Shown here: positions 1-5,804 of the stretch, piece after piece
How the letters are laid out: every line of letters begins with the position of its first letter
How positions within the stretch are numbered: the stretch's first letter is position 1
Origin: Pseudomonadota bacterium
GTDB lineage: Bacteria > Pseudomonadota > Gammaproteobacteria > Burkholderiales > Burkholderiaceae
NCBI GenBank assembly: GCA_023441105.1
Contig: JAEZQX010000309.1
Span: 1 to 6,088, forward strand
Length of the DNA stretch: 6,088 nt
Direction of reading: 5' to 3'
The notes under the pieces: model-generated
What the model saw: only the letters and a program-made list of their open reading frames with translations
Told to the model about the DNA's origin: nothing
The model's database searches: none
Made by a program: the position numbers and the translations under genes

Positions 1-104
1 ACCAGGCACGACTCGCGCGCCGCCAGTGAACCGACCGTCGACTGGCGCCGACTCATGCCTACCGGACGCCGCATCGAAGCGTCCCATACCAGCGGGAGCG
101 GCAC
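1..104. other. Leading 104 bases, no gene assigned
   Basis: This is the region before the PQ-loop gene. All that can be said is that the + strand frame starting at base 3 closes at a TGA at 27-29, which could be the last eight codons of an upstream gene (ending LARRQ), and that GGGAG at 94-98 is the ribosome site of the gene at 105. No promoter is recognisable. Confidence 0.3.
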
Positions 105-611
105 ATGGACATCGTCATCTCGACAGAAGCAGTGCAGGCCATCGGCTGGTTCTATGCCGCGACCAGCTTCGTCCGCGTGGTCGCCTATGCGCCGCAGGTA
201 TGGCTGGTCTGGCGTTGCATCGAGGGCGCGCGCTCGGTCTCCCTGCTGACCTGGGGTAGCGCAGCCCTGTCCCACCTGGCGGCCACTCTCTACGGCATGC
301 TGGTCGTCGGCGACGGTTGCTTCACCGCGATCGGCATCGGCAACCTGGCCGGCAGCGTCGCCATCGTCTGGGTGGCCGGCGTGCAGCGGGCGGCCAGGAA
401 CCTGCGCGGCCGTCCCTCTGCCGCGCAGGTTCCTAACCGTAGGCGATCAGACGCCCCAGCGTACCCGTGGCTAGCCAGCACGCGGCCGACAGTCCCGCCT
501 GCAGTTGCCCGAGGCGCGGTCGTACCAGATCCCATTCGTCCAGTCGATCCGCCCACAGCAGGCGGAACAGCAGGGCGTTGGCAATGCCGAGGGCTATCAG
601 CAGCAGCTTGA
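105..611 (+). CDS. PQ-loop / SemiSWEET-like small membrane protein, with a doubtful C-terminal extension
   Basis: The first ~95 residues look like one three-helix SemiSWEET/PQ-loop unit. Helix 1 (about 11-33) ends in the Pro-Gln pair at residues 30-31 (YAPQVW), followed by a basic loop and an SVSLLTW stretch (44-50). Helix 2 (about 48-67) ends in LYG, and helix 3 (about 72-92) carries a GN pair (79-80). Such units dimerise to move sugars or other small solutes across the inner membrane; the substrate here is unknown. The ATG at 105 has a good Shine-Dalgarno sequence, GGGAG at 94-98, spaced 6 bases. The open frame runs on to 611, but residues ~110-168 are Pro/Arg/Ala-rich, have no membrane character, and lie antisense to the end of the DUF6644 gene. 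The family core therefore ends near residue 95-108, and the last 60 residues are either a real but unusual tail or the result of a lost stop or frameshift. The fold call is fairly sure; the 3' end is not. Confidence 0.7.
   Translation: MDIVISTEAVQAIGWFYAATSFVRVVAYAPQVWLVWRCIEGARSVSLLTWGSAALSHLAATLYGMLVVGDGCFTAIGIGNLAGSVAIVWVAGVQRAARNLRGRPSAAQVPNRRRSDAPAYPWLASTRPTVPPAVARGAVVPDPIRPVDPPTAGGTAGRWQCRGLSAAA
396..434. terminator. Perfect 15-bp inverted repeat at the junction of convergent genes; probable non-canonical terminator or 3'-end stabiliser
   Basis: Arms 396-410 and 420-434 are exact reverse complements (AGGAACCTGCGCGGC and its partner) around a 9-base loop, mostly G/C. On the - strand the hairpin begins in the last two bases of the DUF6644 stop codon (TAG, 435-433), the expected place for a structure that ends or protects the chaC-DUF6152-DUF6644 transcript. 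On the + strand it lies just after the PQ-loop core (residues 98-110). Neither side has a run of T, so it does not fit the classical intrinsic terminator. The inverted repeat is certain; the function is inferred from position. Confidence 0.6.
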
Positions 612-930
612 CCTGCAGCAGCGGGTTTTCCAGCAGCGGCCCGGCATCCGCCGCGAACAGCAGGGCCCCGCTCGGCAGGAGCAGCAGCAGCCCGGCGATG
701 GCCCAGCTCGTGAGGACGGCGGAGACCGCCGGCAGCGGAAACCGCCGGCCGGCGCCCATCAGCCTCAGGTCGAGCAGCAGCATCGGCCCGACCAGCAGCA
801 CCAGCCCCAGCAGGTGCAGCAGGTTGACCACCGGGTAGGCGCGGTCCGAGCCGCGCATCCAGACACCCAGGGGCGACGCTTCCAGCTCCGCGGCCAGCGC
901 CGGGAGGTTCAGCCAGCTGGCCGGGTCCAT
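433..930 (-). CDS. DUF6644 family integral membrane protein
   Basis: This 165-aa protein has four predicted membrane helices at about 32-55, 70-93, 104-125 and 141-161. The N-terminal segment (LEASPLGVWMR, residues 17-26, then AYPVVNLLHLLG with His39 in helix 1, and LDLRLMG at the end of that helix) matches the pattern I know from DUF6644 proteins. A Lys in helix 3 (K108, after an ENP motif) is also typical. The function of the family is not established. The start at 930 is 12 bases after the DUF6152 stop and has no obvious Shine-Dalgarno sequence, so translation may be coupled to the upstream gene. DUF6152 and DUF6644 genes are often neighbours, to my knowledge, which suggests the secreted and membrane proteins act together. 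Its stop codon runs into the 396-434 hairpin. Overlap with the PQ-loop frame (433-611, opposite strand) is probably an artefact of that gene's extension. Confidence 0.85.
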   Translation of the reverse strand: MDPASWLNLPALAAELEASPLGVWMRGSDRAYPVVNLLHLLGLVLLVGPMLLLDLRLMGAGRRFPLPAVSAVLTSWAIAGLLLLLPSGALLFAADAGPLLENPLLQVKLLLIALGIANALLFRLLWADRLDEWDLVRPRLGQLQAGLSAACWLATGTLGRLIAYG

Positions 931-942
931 GTGGCCGGCGCG

Positions 943-1305
943 TCAGCGCAGCTCGATCACCTTGCCGTCGACGGTGATCCGCTCGATGCGCATTTCCGGC
1001 GTGCCGTCCTTGCGGGGATAACCCTCCAGCGTCACCGTCTTGCCGGGCGCGAGCGCGTCCTTGGGCAGGCCGCGGGACTCCATGCGGCTGGTGGGCGCGA
1101 GGATCACCTGCCAGCGTTTGCCCTGGTAATCCACTTCGGCCTCCGCATGCGGATTGCGGTAGCGCACTTCGGCCAGGGGCACGTCCGCCTTGATCGTCTT
1201 CTCGGCGTCGTAGGAGCTCCAGCCGTGATGCGCCCAGGCCGGCGCGCTGAAGACCAGCGACAGGAGCACGGCGGGCAGCAGGCGCAGGGTCGGGCGGATC
1301 TTCAT
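943..1305 (-). CDS. DUF6152 family secreted protein, mature N-terminus predicted His-His
   Basis: This is a 120-aa protein of unknown function with a Sec signal peptide: basic start (MKIRPTLR), hydrophobic core 9-22, and cleavage site APAWA after residue 25. Cleavage would leave HHGWSSYD as the mature N-terminus. The rest (V42-R120) looks like a small beta-rich domain and carries DUF6152-type features: RNPHAE (50-55), a KRWQVILAP strand (63-71), GYP (95-97), and EMRIERITVDG near the C-terminus. The ATG at 1305 was chosen over longer in-frame starts up to 1524 because of the signal peptide and an AAGGAG ribosome site (complement of 1312-1317) spaced 6 bases. The longer start would also run through the end of chaC. 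It is the middle gene of the chaC operon, 13 bases after chaC and 12 before DUF6644. The exposed N-terminal histidine and His53 could bind a metal such as copper; that is inference. Confidence 0.85.
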   Translation of the reverse strand: MKIRPTLRLLPAVLLSLVFSAPAWAHHGWSSYDAEKTIKADVPLAEVRYRNPHAEAEVDYQGKRWQVILAPTSRMESRGLPKDALAPGKTVTLEGYPRKDGTPEMRIERITVDGKVIELR

Positions 1306-1318
1306 CGGGTACTCCTTG

Positions 1319-2020
1319 TCATCGGTTGGCTGGCGGCACTGCAGGATTCCCGGCGGCCTGATCCGGTGCCGCGCATCCCAGTGCCTCGAGATCATGGGCG
1401 ACCGCGGCCAGGCCGGCATCCTCGATCCCCCATTCGCGCAGGGCGTGCCAGGTATTGATGGCGTACTCGCGGTTGTGGCCACGCCTGCCGCGACATGATG
1501 ACAGACGGCGCAGAATCTCGTCACGCGACAGCCTCAGGTAGCTGGGGTGATCCCGACGGGCGACGAAAGCGATCGCCTCGATGCGGCGTTCACCCGGCAG
1601 TCGCACCGGCAGCATCTTCGGCGTGTAGACCTGGTTCGGCATCTCCCGCCGGTAAAGCCGTTCGATGATCTCGCCCTCGTGTCCCGGCTTCATGCGATAG
1701 ACGACGCCGTGGCAGGATCCGCCGCGATCGAGGCCCAGCACCACGCCCGGCAGCTCCGGCGTGCCGCGATAGCGCGTCGAGCTGATGCAGAAGGCACGGT
1801 GGTAGCCATGGATCCGGACCCGATGCCGCTCGCTGAATTCGAAGTCGGGATGCCAGATGAGCGAGCCGTAGGCGAACACCCATTGCGCCGGCAATCGCGC
1901 GATGCCATCGAGCGCATCGTCATCGGGGTCCGGGGCGTCGCCGGCGAAGGTGGGCGATGGTGCGGGGGCCGGGACCAGGGGCAACCCGGACGGCTTCACG
2001 CTGACGTCTTCGATGCTCAA
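1319..2020 (-). CDS. chaC: ChaC-type glutathione-specific gamma-glutamylcyclotransferase
   Basis: ChaC enzymes cleave glutathione in the cytoplasm into 5-oxoproline and Cys-Gly. This 233-aa protein carries the family's substrate loop WVFAYGSLIWHPDF (47-60, YGSL at 51-54). Next come RIHGYHRAFCISSTRYRGT (69-87), PGVVLGLDRGGSC (91-103), a GVVYRM strand (105-110), and the LYRREM helix (122-127), where Glu126 is the likely catalytic acid. NQVYTP (129-134) and the Y-AINTW segment (186-191) also fit. Residues 1-43 are a Pro/Ala/Asp-rich leader outside the domain. The frame has no ATG before residue 110: TTG at 2020 is the first possible start after the upstream in-frame stop, with a GGAG 13 bases away (too far to be convincing). 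GTG at 1999 is an alternative. It leads an operon with DUF6152 and DUF6644 genes. Family call is firm; the start is open. Confidence 0.9.
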   Translation of the reverse strand: MSIEDVSVKPSGLPLVPAPAPSPTFAGDAPDPDDDALDGIARLPAQWVFAYGSLIWHPDFEFSERHRVRIHGYHRAFCISSTRYRGTPELPGVVLGLDRGGSCHGVVYRMKPGHEGEIIERLYRREMPNQVYTPKMLPVRLPGERRIEAIAFVARRDHPSYLRLSRDEILRRLSSCRGRRGHNREYAINTWHALREWGIEDAGLAAVAHDLEALGCAAPDQAAGNPAVPPANR

Positions 2021-2321
2021 GGCCCTGCAGATGCTCCGGCAATCGAGGCGGCCGCCGGGGAGGCCGGCCGGACGTGACAGGATACATGATGCGATGCGGC
2101 GATGGAGACGGCGACGCCAGCCGCGTCGTCAGCCGCAGTGCCCCTTCATGGCTGATCGCCGCCCGGGGGGACTGCCCGCGCGATTCTTTCGAAAGGTTTC
2201 ACTGCTTCATGCAATGTCTTTGCTGTCGGGGACGCAGGCGCCACGAACGCGGGTTTGCATCTATTGGTTCCGCGTTTCGGCCGGTTCGACAATGCTCGCA
2301 CCACTCAACCGGAGACGGCAT
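2021..2321. promoter_or_regulatory. Divergent intergenic region between chaC and dctP
   Basis: This 301-base stretch lies between the two divergent starts and must hold the promoter of dctP, and probably that of the chaC operon. I see no convincing gene in it; short frames crossing it lack a ribosome site and family-like sequence. Possible elements, all weak: a TTGGTT (2264-2269) with GACAAT (2288-2293) at 18-base spacing, which could be a poor sigma-70 promoter 28 bases before the dctP start, and a 10-bp palindrome CTTTCGAAAG at 2186-2195 that could bind a regulator. The half nearer dctP (2181-2270) is noticeably less GC-rich than the flanking genes, as expected for a promoter. Confidence 0.4.
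2311..2315 (+). promoter_or_regulatory. Ribosome binding site of dctP
   Basis: GGAGA lies 6 bases before the ATG at 2322. It decides the start, because the open frame itself extends upstream without a stop to about 1902. The chosen ATG also begins directly with a twin-arginine signal peptide. Confidence 0.8.
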
Positions 2322-3428
2322 ATGGAACGCAGATCGTTACTGAGAGGTGCGGCGGCGGGCGTGGCGGTGGGAACGGTGGGAGGGCCGGCAATCGCGCAGT
2401 CGCAGCCGACCATCTCGTGGCGCATGACCACGAGCTGGCCGAAGAGCCTGGACACCCTTTTTGGTGGCGCGGACCTGATCGGCCGCCGGGTGTCGGAAGC
2501 GACCGGCGGCAAGTTCACCATCAAGGTCTTCGCCGCCGGCGAGATCGTCGGCGGGCTGCAGGTGCTTGATTCGGTGCAGAACGGGACGGTGGAATGCGGC
2601 CATACCGCGCCGTACTACTACTTCGGCAAGGATCCGACCTTCGCCTTCGCCACGTCGATCCCGTTCGGGCTCAACGCCCGCCAGCAGTACGCCTGGATGA
2701 CGCACGGCGGTGGCCTGGAGCTGATGCGCGACTTCTACAAGGAGTACAACGTCACCAGCATTCCGGCCGGCAACACCGGTTGCCAGATGGGCGGCTGGTT
2801 CCGCAAGGAGATCAACTCGGCCGAGGACCTCAAGGGCCTCAAGATGCGCATCGGCGGCACCGCCGGCCTGGTGATGAGCCGCCTCGGCGTGGTGCCGCAG
2901 CAGATCGCCGCCGGCGATATCTATCCGGCATTGGAGAAGGGCACCATCGATGCCGCCGAATGGGTCGGGCCGTACGACGACGAGAAGCTCGGCTTCTACA
3001 AGGTGGCCAAGCACTACTACTACCCCGGCTGGTGGGAGGCGGGTCCGGGGCTGGACCTGCTGATCGGCCTGCAGTCGTGGGAGTCGCTGCCCAAGGAGTA
3101 CAAGTCGATCCTCGAGATGGCCTGCGCCGAAGCCTTCGCCTGGACGGTGGCGAAGTACGATTCGCTCAACCCGCAGGCGCTCAAGCGCCTGATCGGCAAC
3201 GGCGTGCAGCTCGCGGCCTTCTCCGACCAGATCATGGCCGCCTTCTACAAGACCTCCCGCGAGGTCTACGACGAGATCGCCGCCAAGAATCCGAAGTTCA
3301 AGAAGATCTACGAGCCCTGGAACCGCTTCCGCGAGGACCAGGTGCAGTGGTTCTCGATCGCCGAAGGCCGCTACGACAGCTTCGCCGCCGCGGCGATGCG
3401 GATCTCGCAGCGCACCCAGAAGCGCTGA
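2322..3428 (+). CDS. dctP: TRAP transporter substrate-binding protein, TakP-like (2-oxoacid binding)
   Basis: This is the periplasmic receptor of a tripartite ATP-independent transporter (368 aa, normal length). The N-terminus is a Tat-type signal: MERRSLLRG with Arg3-Arg4, a hydrophobic Ala/Gly/Val core, and a probable cut after AIA (23-25). The DctP fold follows, with WRMTTSWPKS (33-42), LKGLKMRIGG (170-179), GVVPQQIAAGDIYPALEKG (189-207) and DAAEWVGPYDDEKLG (210-224). It closely resembles the Rhodobacter sphaeroides TakP type, which binds pyruvate and other 2-oxoacids with a sodium ion. Gln155, Arg176, Glu213, Trp214 and Glu239 (in WWEAGP) lie at positions that, from memory, correspond to TakP's ligand and cation residues. 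The substrate is thus likely a 2-oxo monocarboxylate, by inference. It converges on dctM, with only 13 bases between the stops, instead of sharing an operon with dctQM. Confidence 0.95.
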   Translation: MERRSLLRGAAAGVAVGTVGGPAIAQSQPTISWRMTTSWPKSLDTLFGGADLIGRRVSEATGGKFTIKVFAAGEIVGGLQVLDSVQNGTVECGHTAPYYYFGKDPTFAFATSIPFGLNARQQYAWMTHGGGLELMRDFYKEYNVTSIPAGNTGCQMGGWFRKEINSAEDLKGLKMRIGGTAGLVMSRLGVVPQQIAAGDIYPALEKGTIDAAEWVGPYDDEKLGFYKVAKHYYYPGWWEAGPGLDLLIGLQSWESLPKEYKSILEMACAEAFAWTVAKYDSLNPQALKRLIGNGVQLAAFSDQIMAAFYKTSREVYDEIAAKNPKFKKIYEPWNRFREDQVQWFSIAEGRYDSFAAAAMRISQRTQKR

Positions 3429-3441
3429 ACCGCCTGCGCTG

Positions 3442-5214
3442 CTACGGCCTTGCCCCGGAAGGCGCCGCCGGGGCCTTCTCCTTTTCGGACGGCGCCGTCG
3501 GCGCCTTCTCCTTTTCGGTCCCGCCGTTGCCGCCGCCGAGGGCGCGGCTCAGGGCATCCTCCAGCGAGTCGCCCCCTCCCGCGCCACCCGTCTGCGAGGC
3601 TTCGGGGACCATGATGTCGATGTCGTCGGTATTGACCGGCGCCTTCTTGGTCAGGCCGCCGCCCACCAGGCCGGGAAAGGTGATCACCAGCGCGACCATC
3701 AGGACCTGCAGCATCACGAAGGGCACTGCGCCCCAGTAGATCTGGCCGCTGGTCACCCGGGCGATCCTGCGGCCGGTCACCTTGTCGACGTAGTCCTTCG
3801 CCGGCGCCACGCCCCTGAGGTAGAACAGGGCGTAGCCGAAAGGCGGGTGCATGAACGACGTCTGCATGTTGATGCTGAGCAGGATCCCGAACCAGATCAG
3901 GTCGATGCCCAGCTTCTCCGCGACCGGACCCAGCAGCGGGATGATGATGAACGCGAGCTCGAAGAAGTCGAGGAAGAACGCCAGCAGGAACACCATGACG
4001 TTGACCGCGATGAGAAAGCCGAGCTGGCCGCCCGGCAGCGCCGTGAGCAGGTGCTCCACCCACAGGTGGCCGTCGACGCCATAGAAGGTCAGGCTGAACA
4101 CCCGTGCACCAACCAGGATGAAGACCACGAACGACGTCAGCTTGGCGGTGGTGTCCATGGCCTGGCGCAGCAGCGGCAGCGACAGGCGGCCGCGGGCGAT
4201 GGCCATCACCAGCGCGCCGCTGGCCCCCATGGCGCCGCCTTCCGTGGGGGTGGCGACGCCAAGGAAGATGGTGCCGAGCACCAGGAAGATCAGCGCGAGC
4301 GGCGGGATGAGCACGAAGGTCACCCGTTCGGCGATGCGCGACAGCAGCCCGAGCCTGAGCAGGCGGTTGGCGACCGATGCCACGAAGGCGACGCCAACGC
4401 CGACCGCGGTGGACACCACCAGCATCACGTCGACCGGCGCATCCGGCGCGCCGAAGCGGTAGCGGGCGAAAGCGATCGCCGCCAGGATCGAGACGACCGC
4501 CAGGACGACCAGCGAGACGATGCCGCTGCCGCCGTCCGGTTCGCGAAAGACGCGCGCTTCGGCGGGCAGCGCGGGCGCCCACTGCGGCCTGGCCAGCGTC
4601 ACGGTGACGGCATACAGCACGTACAGGCCGGTCAGCACCAGCCCGGGCAGGAACGCGCCGGCATACATGTCGCCCACCGACCGGCCGAGCTGGTCGGCCA
4701 TCACGATCAGCACCAGCGACGGCGGAATGATCTGCGCCAGCGTGCCGGATGCCGCGATGACGCCGCTGGCGAAGCGGCGGTCATAGCCGTAGCGCAGCAT
4801 GATCGGCAGCGAGATCAGGCCCATCGAGATGACCGACGCTGCGACCACGCCGGTGGTGGCGGCCAGCAGGGCGCCGACGAAGATGACCGCGAAGGCGAGG
4901 CCGCCGCGCAGCGGGCCGAACACCTGGCCGATGGTGTCGAGCAGGTCCTCCGCCATGCCGCTGCGCTCGAGGATCAGGCCCATGAAGGTGAAGAAGGGCA
5001 CGGCCAGCAACGTGTCGTTGGACATGATCGCCCACACCCGCTGCGGCAGCGCCTGGAACAGCGACGGATGCAGCAGCCCGAGCTCGACCCCCACCAGTCC
5101 GAAGAAGATGCCGTTGGCGGCGAGCGCAAAGGCCACCGGATAGCCGAGCAGCAGGAAGACCACCAGCGCCGCGAACATGATCGGCGCCATGTTGTGCGCG
5201 ATCAGCTCGGTCAT
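3442..5214 (-). CDS. dctM: TRAP transporter large permease subunit DctM (extended form)
   Basis: This is the transport subunit of the TRAP system, an inner-membrane sodium-coupled elevator-type permease. The 590-aa protein has many hydrophobic helices. Recognisable landmarks are GYPVAFAL (24-31), LLAVPFFTFMGLILERSG (69-86), GALLAATTGVVAASV (114-128), IIPPSLVLI (162-170), GVATPTEGGAMGA (319-331, the second-half counterpart of the first gate region), FFLDFFELAFIIIPL (413-427) and SFMHPPFGYALFYL (453-466). Ordinary DctM proteins are about 425 aa. Here an insertion of roughly 90 residues (210-300) adds about two helices (231-250, 262-283), and a low-complexity tail follows residue 520. The tail ends in two copies of EKEKAPxAPS (567-586). 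The ATG at 5214 overlaps the dctQ stop as ATGA (5211-5214); longer in-frame starts would run through dctQ and are rejected. Confidence 0.95.
   Translation of the reverse strand: MTELIAHNMAPIMFAALVVFLLLGYPVAFALAANGIFFGLVGVELGLLHPSLFQALPQRVWAIMSNDTLLAVPFFTFMGLILERSGMAEDLLDTIGQVFGPLRGGLAFAVIFVGALLAATTGVVAASVISMGLISLPIMLRYGYDRRFASGVIAASGTLAQIIPPSLVLIVMADQLGRSVGDMYAGAFLPGLVLTGLYVLYAVTVTLARPQWAPALPAEARVFREPDGGSGIVSLVVLAVVSILAAIAFARYRFGAPDAPVDVMLVVSTAVGVGVAFVASVANRLLRLGLLSRIAERVTFVLIPPLALIFLVLGTIFLGVATPTEGGAMGASGALVMAIARGRLSLPLLRQAMDTTAKLTSFVVFILVGARVFSLTFYGVDGHLWVEHLLTALPGGQLGFLIAVNVMVFLLAFFLDFFELAFIIIPLLGPVAEKLGIDLIWFGILLSINMQTSFMHPPFGYALFYLRGVAPAKDYVDKVTGRRIARVTSGQIYWGAVPFVMLQVLMVALVITFPGLVGGGLTKKAPVNTDDIDIMVPEASQTGGAGGGDSLEDALSRALGGGNGGTEKEKAPTAPSEKEKAPAAPSGARP
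3458..3485 (+). terminator. Possible intrinsic terminator of dctP, first copy
   Basis: GAAGGC (3458-3463) pairs with GCCTTC (3473-3478) around a 9-base loop, followed by TCCTTTT on the + strand, 30 bases after the dctP stop. The stem is only six perfect pairs and the T run is broken, so strength is uncertain. It lies inside the coding sequence of convergent dctM. Confidence 0.4.
3491..3515 (+). terminator. Possible intrinsic terminator of dctP, second copy
   Basis: GGCGCC (3491-3496) pairs with GGCGCC (3500-3505) around a GTC triloop, followed by TTCTCCTTTT on the + strand. A competing 12-bp palindrome (GACGGCGCCGTC, 3488-3499) overlaps it. This is the second repeat of the dctM tail, so the duplication may give dctP a tandem terminator. 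Confidence 0.35.
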
Positions 5215-5804
5215 GGCGCATCCTCCCGCAGCTTGCGCAAGTCCTCGGCGAGTTGCTCCTCGGCGGTCGGGCCGGCATCCTTCTCGCTCGGGTCGGGAAT
5301 CAGGCCCCGCAGGAAGGCGATCCGCTTGATCAGCTCGGATACGCCCTGCAGGACCAGCAGCAGGAACCCGAGCGGCACCATCAGGCGAGCCGGCCACACG
5401 GCCAGGCCGCCGGCGTTGGATGAGACCTCGTTGCTGCGGAACGCATCGGTGAACACCGGCCAGGACAGCCAGAGGATCAGCATCGCCATCGGCAGGAGGA
5501 AGAAGACGGTGCCGAGGATGTCGATCCAAGCCTGCACGCGTTTCGAGAAGCGCCCGGAGATGATGTCGATGCGCACGTGCTGGTTGTGCAGCAGGGTGTA
5601 GCCGGCGCAAAACAGGAACACTGCCGAGAACAGATACCACTGGATCTCGAGCCAGGCATTGGAGCTCAGGTCCAGCGAATAGCGCGCCAGGGCATTGGCG
5701 GTGCTGATCAGCACCGCGACCAGGATGAGCCAGTAGCTGAGCTTGCCGACGCGGTCGTTGACCGCATCGATTGCGCGCGAAAGGCCGAGTGACAGCTTCA
5801 TCAT
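5211..5804 (-). CDS. dctQ: TRAP transporter small permease subunit DctQ
   Basis: This is the four-helix membrane partner of DctM, which scaffolds the permease and helps dock the binding protein. The 197-aa protein has helices at about 23-39, 54-73, 94-113 and 138-157. The family signature is clear in residues 53-87: EIQWYLFSA, then FCAGYTLLHNQHVRIDI and SGRFS. A charged C-terminal tail (171-197) rich in Glu, Asp and Lys is probably cytoplasmic. I chose the ATG at 5804 (followed directly by a second ATG) because GGGGAG lies 8 bases upstream. A TTG at 5837 would add 11 residues but has no ribosome site. The stop overlaps the dctM start by four bases (ATGA), so the two subunits are translationally coupled. 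It is the first gene of its transcription unit, with a 167-base upstream region. Confidence 0.93.
   Translation of the reverse strand: MMKLSLGLSRAIDAVNDRVGKLSYWLILVAVLISTANALARYSLDLSSNAWLEIQWYLFSAVFLFCAGYTLLHNQHVRIDIISGRFSKRVQAWIDILGTVFFLLPMAMLILWLSWPVFTDAFRSNEVSSNAGGLAVWPARLMVPLGFLLLVLQGVSELIKRIAFLRGLIPDPSEKDAGPTAEEQLAEDLRKLREDAP

Larger units (their letters stand above)
3457..3516. repeat. 30-bp tandem duplication in the 3' end of dctM (2 copies, 27 of 30 identical)
   Basis: Units 3457-3486 and 3487-3516 differ at three positions. Read in dctM they encode two decapeptides, EKEKAPAAPS (residues 577-586) and EKEKAPTAPS (567-576). The shared 16-base core ending in CTTTTCGG is identical in both copies. 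This looks like a slippage duplication in a disordered tail just before the stop codon. Confidence 0.9.

Noticed and set aside
570..830. CAG-rich stretches that look like a microsatellite
   Set aside because: Irregular spacing; they reflect CTG leucine codons of the DUF6644 helices on the - strand, not a true tandem repeat.
505..1458. 317-codon + strand frame rich in Gln
   Set aside because: Antisense to the DUF6644 and DUF6152 genes; the Gln runs are the complement of leucine codons (CTG) in membrane helices.
1306..1524. N-terminal extension of the DUF6152 frame
   Set aside because: It overlaps the chaC 3' end and would bury the signal peptide; the ATG at 1305 has its own AAGGAG site.
2074..2343. 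89-codon + strand frame with a Cys-rich segment between chaC and dctP
   Set aside because: No ribosome site, odd composition, and it overlaps the dctP start and signal peptide; more likely chance in the intergenic region.
3371..4582. 403-codon - strand frame within dctM
   Set aside because: Arg/Gly/Pro-rich out-of-frame shadow of dctM, with no start context or recognisable motif.
3847..5601. Long + strand open frame (584 codons) across dctM and dctQ
   Set aside because: It is antisense to clear TRAP permease genes and its product is extreme in His, Gln, Asp, Glu and Arg with no domain-like pattern; typical mirror frame of GC-rich membrane genes.
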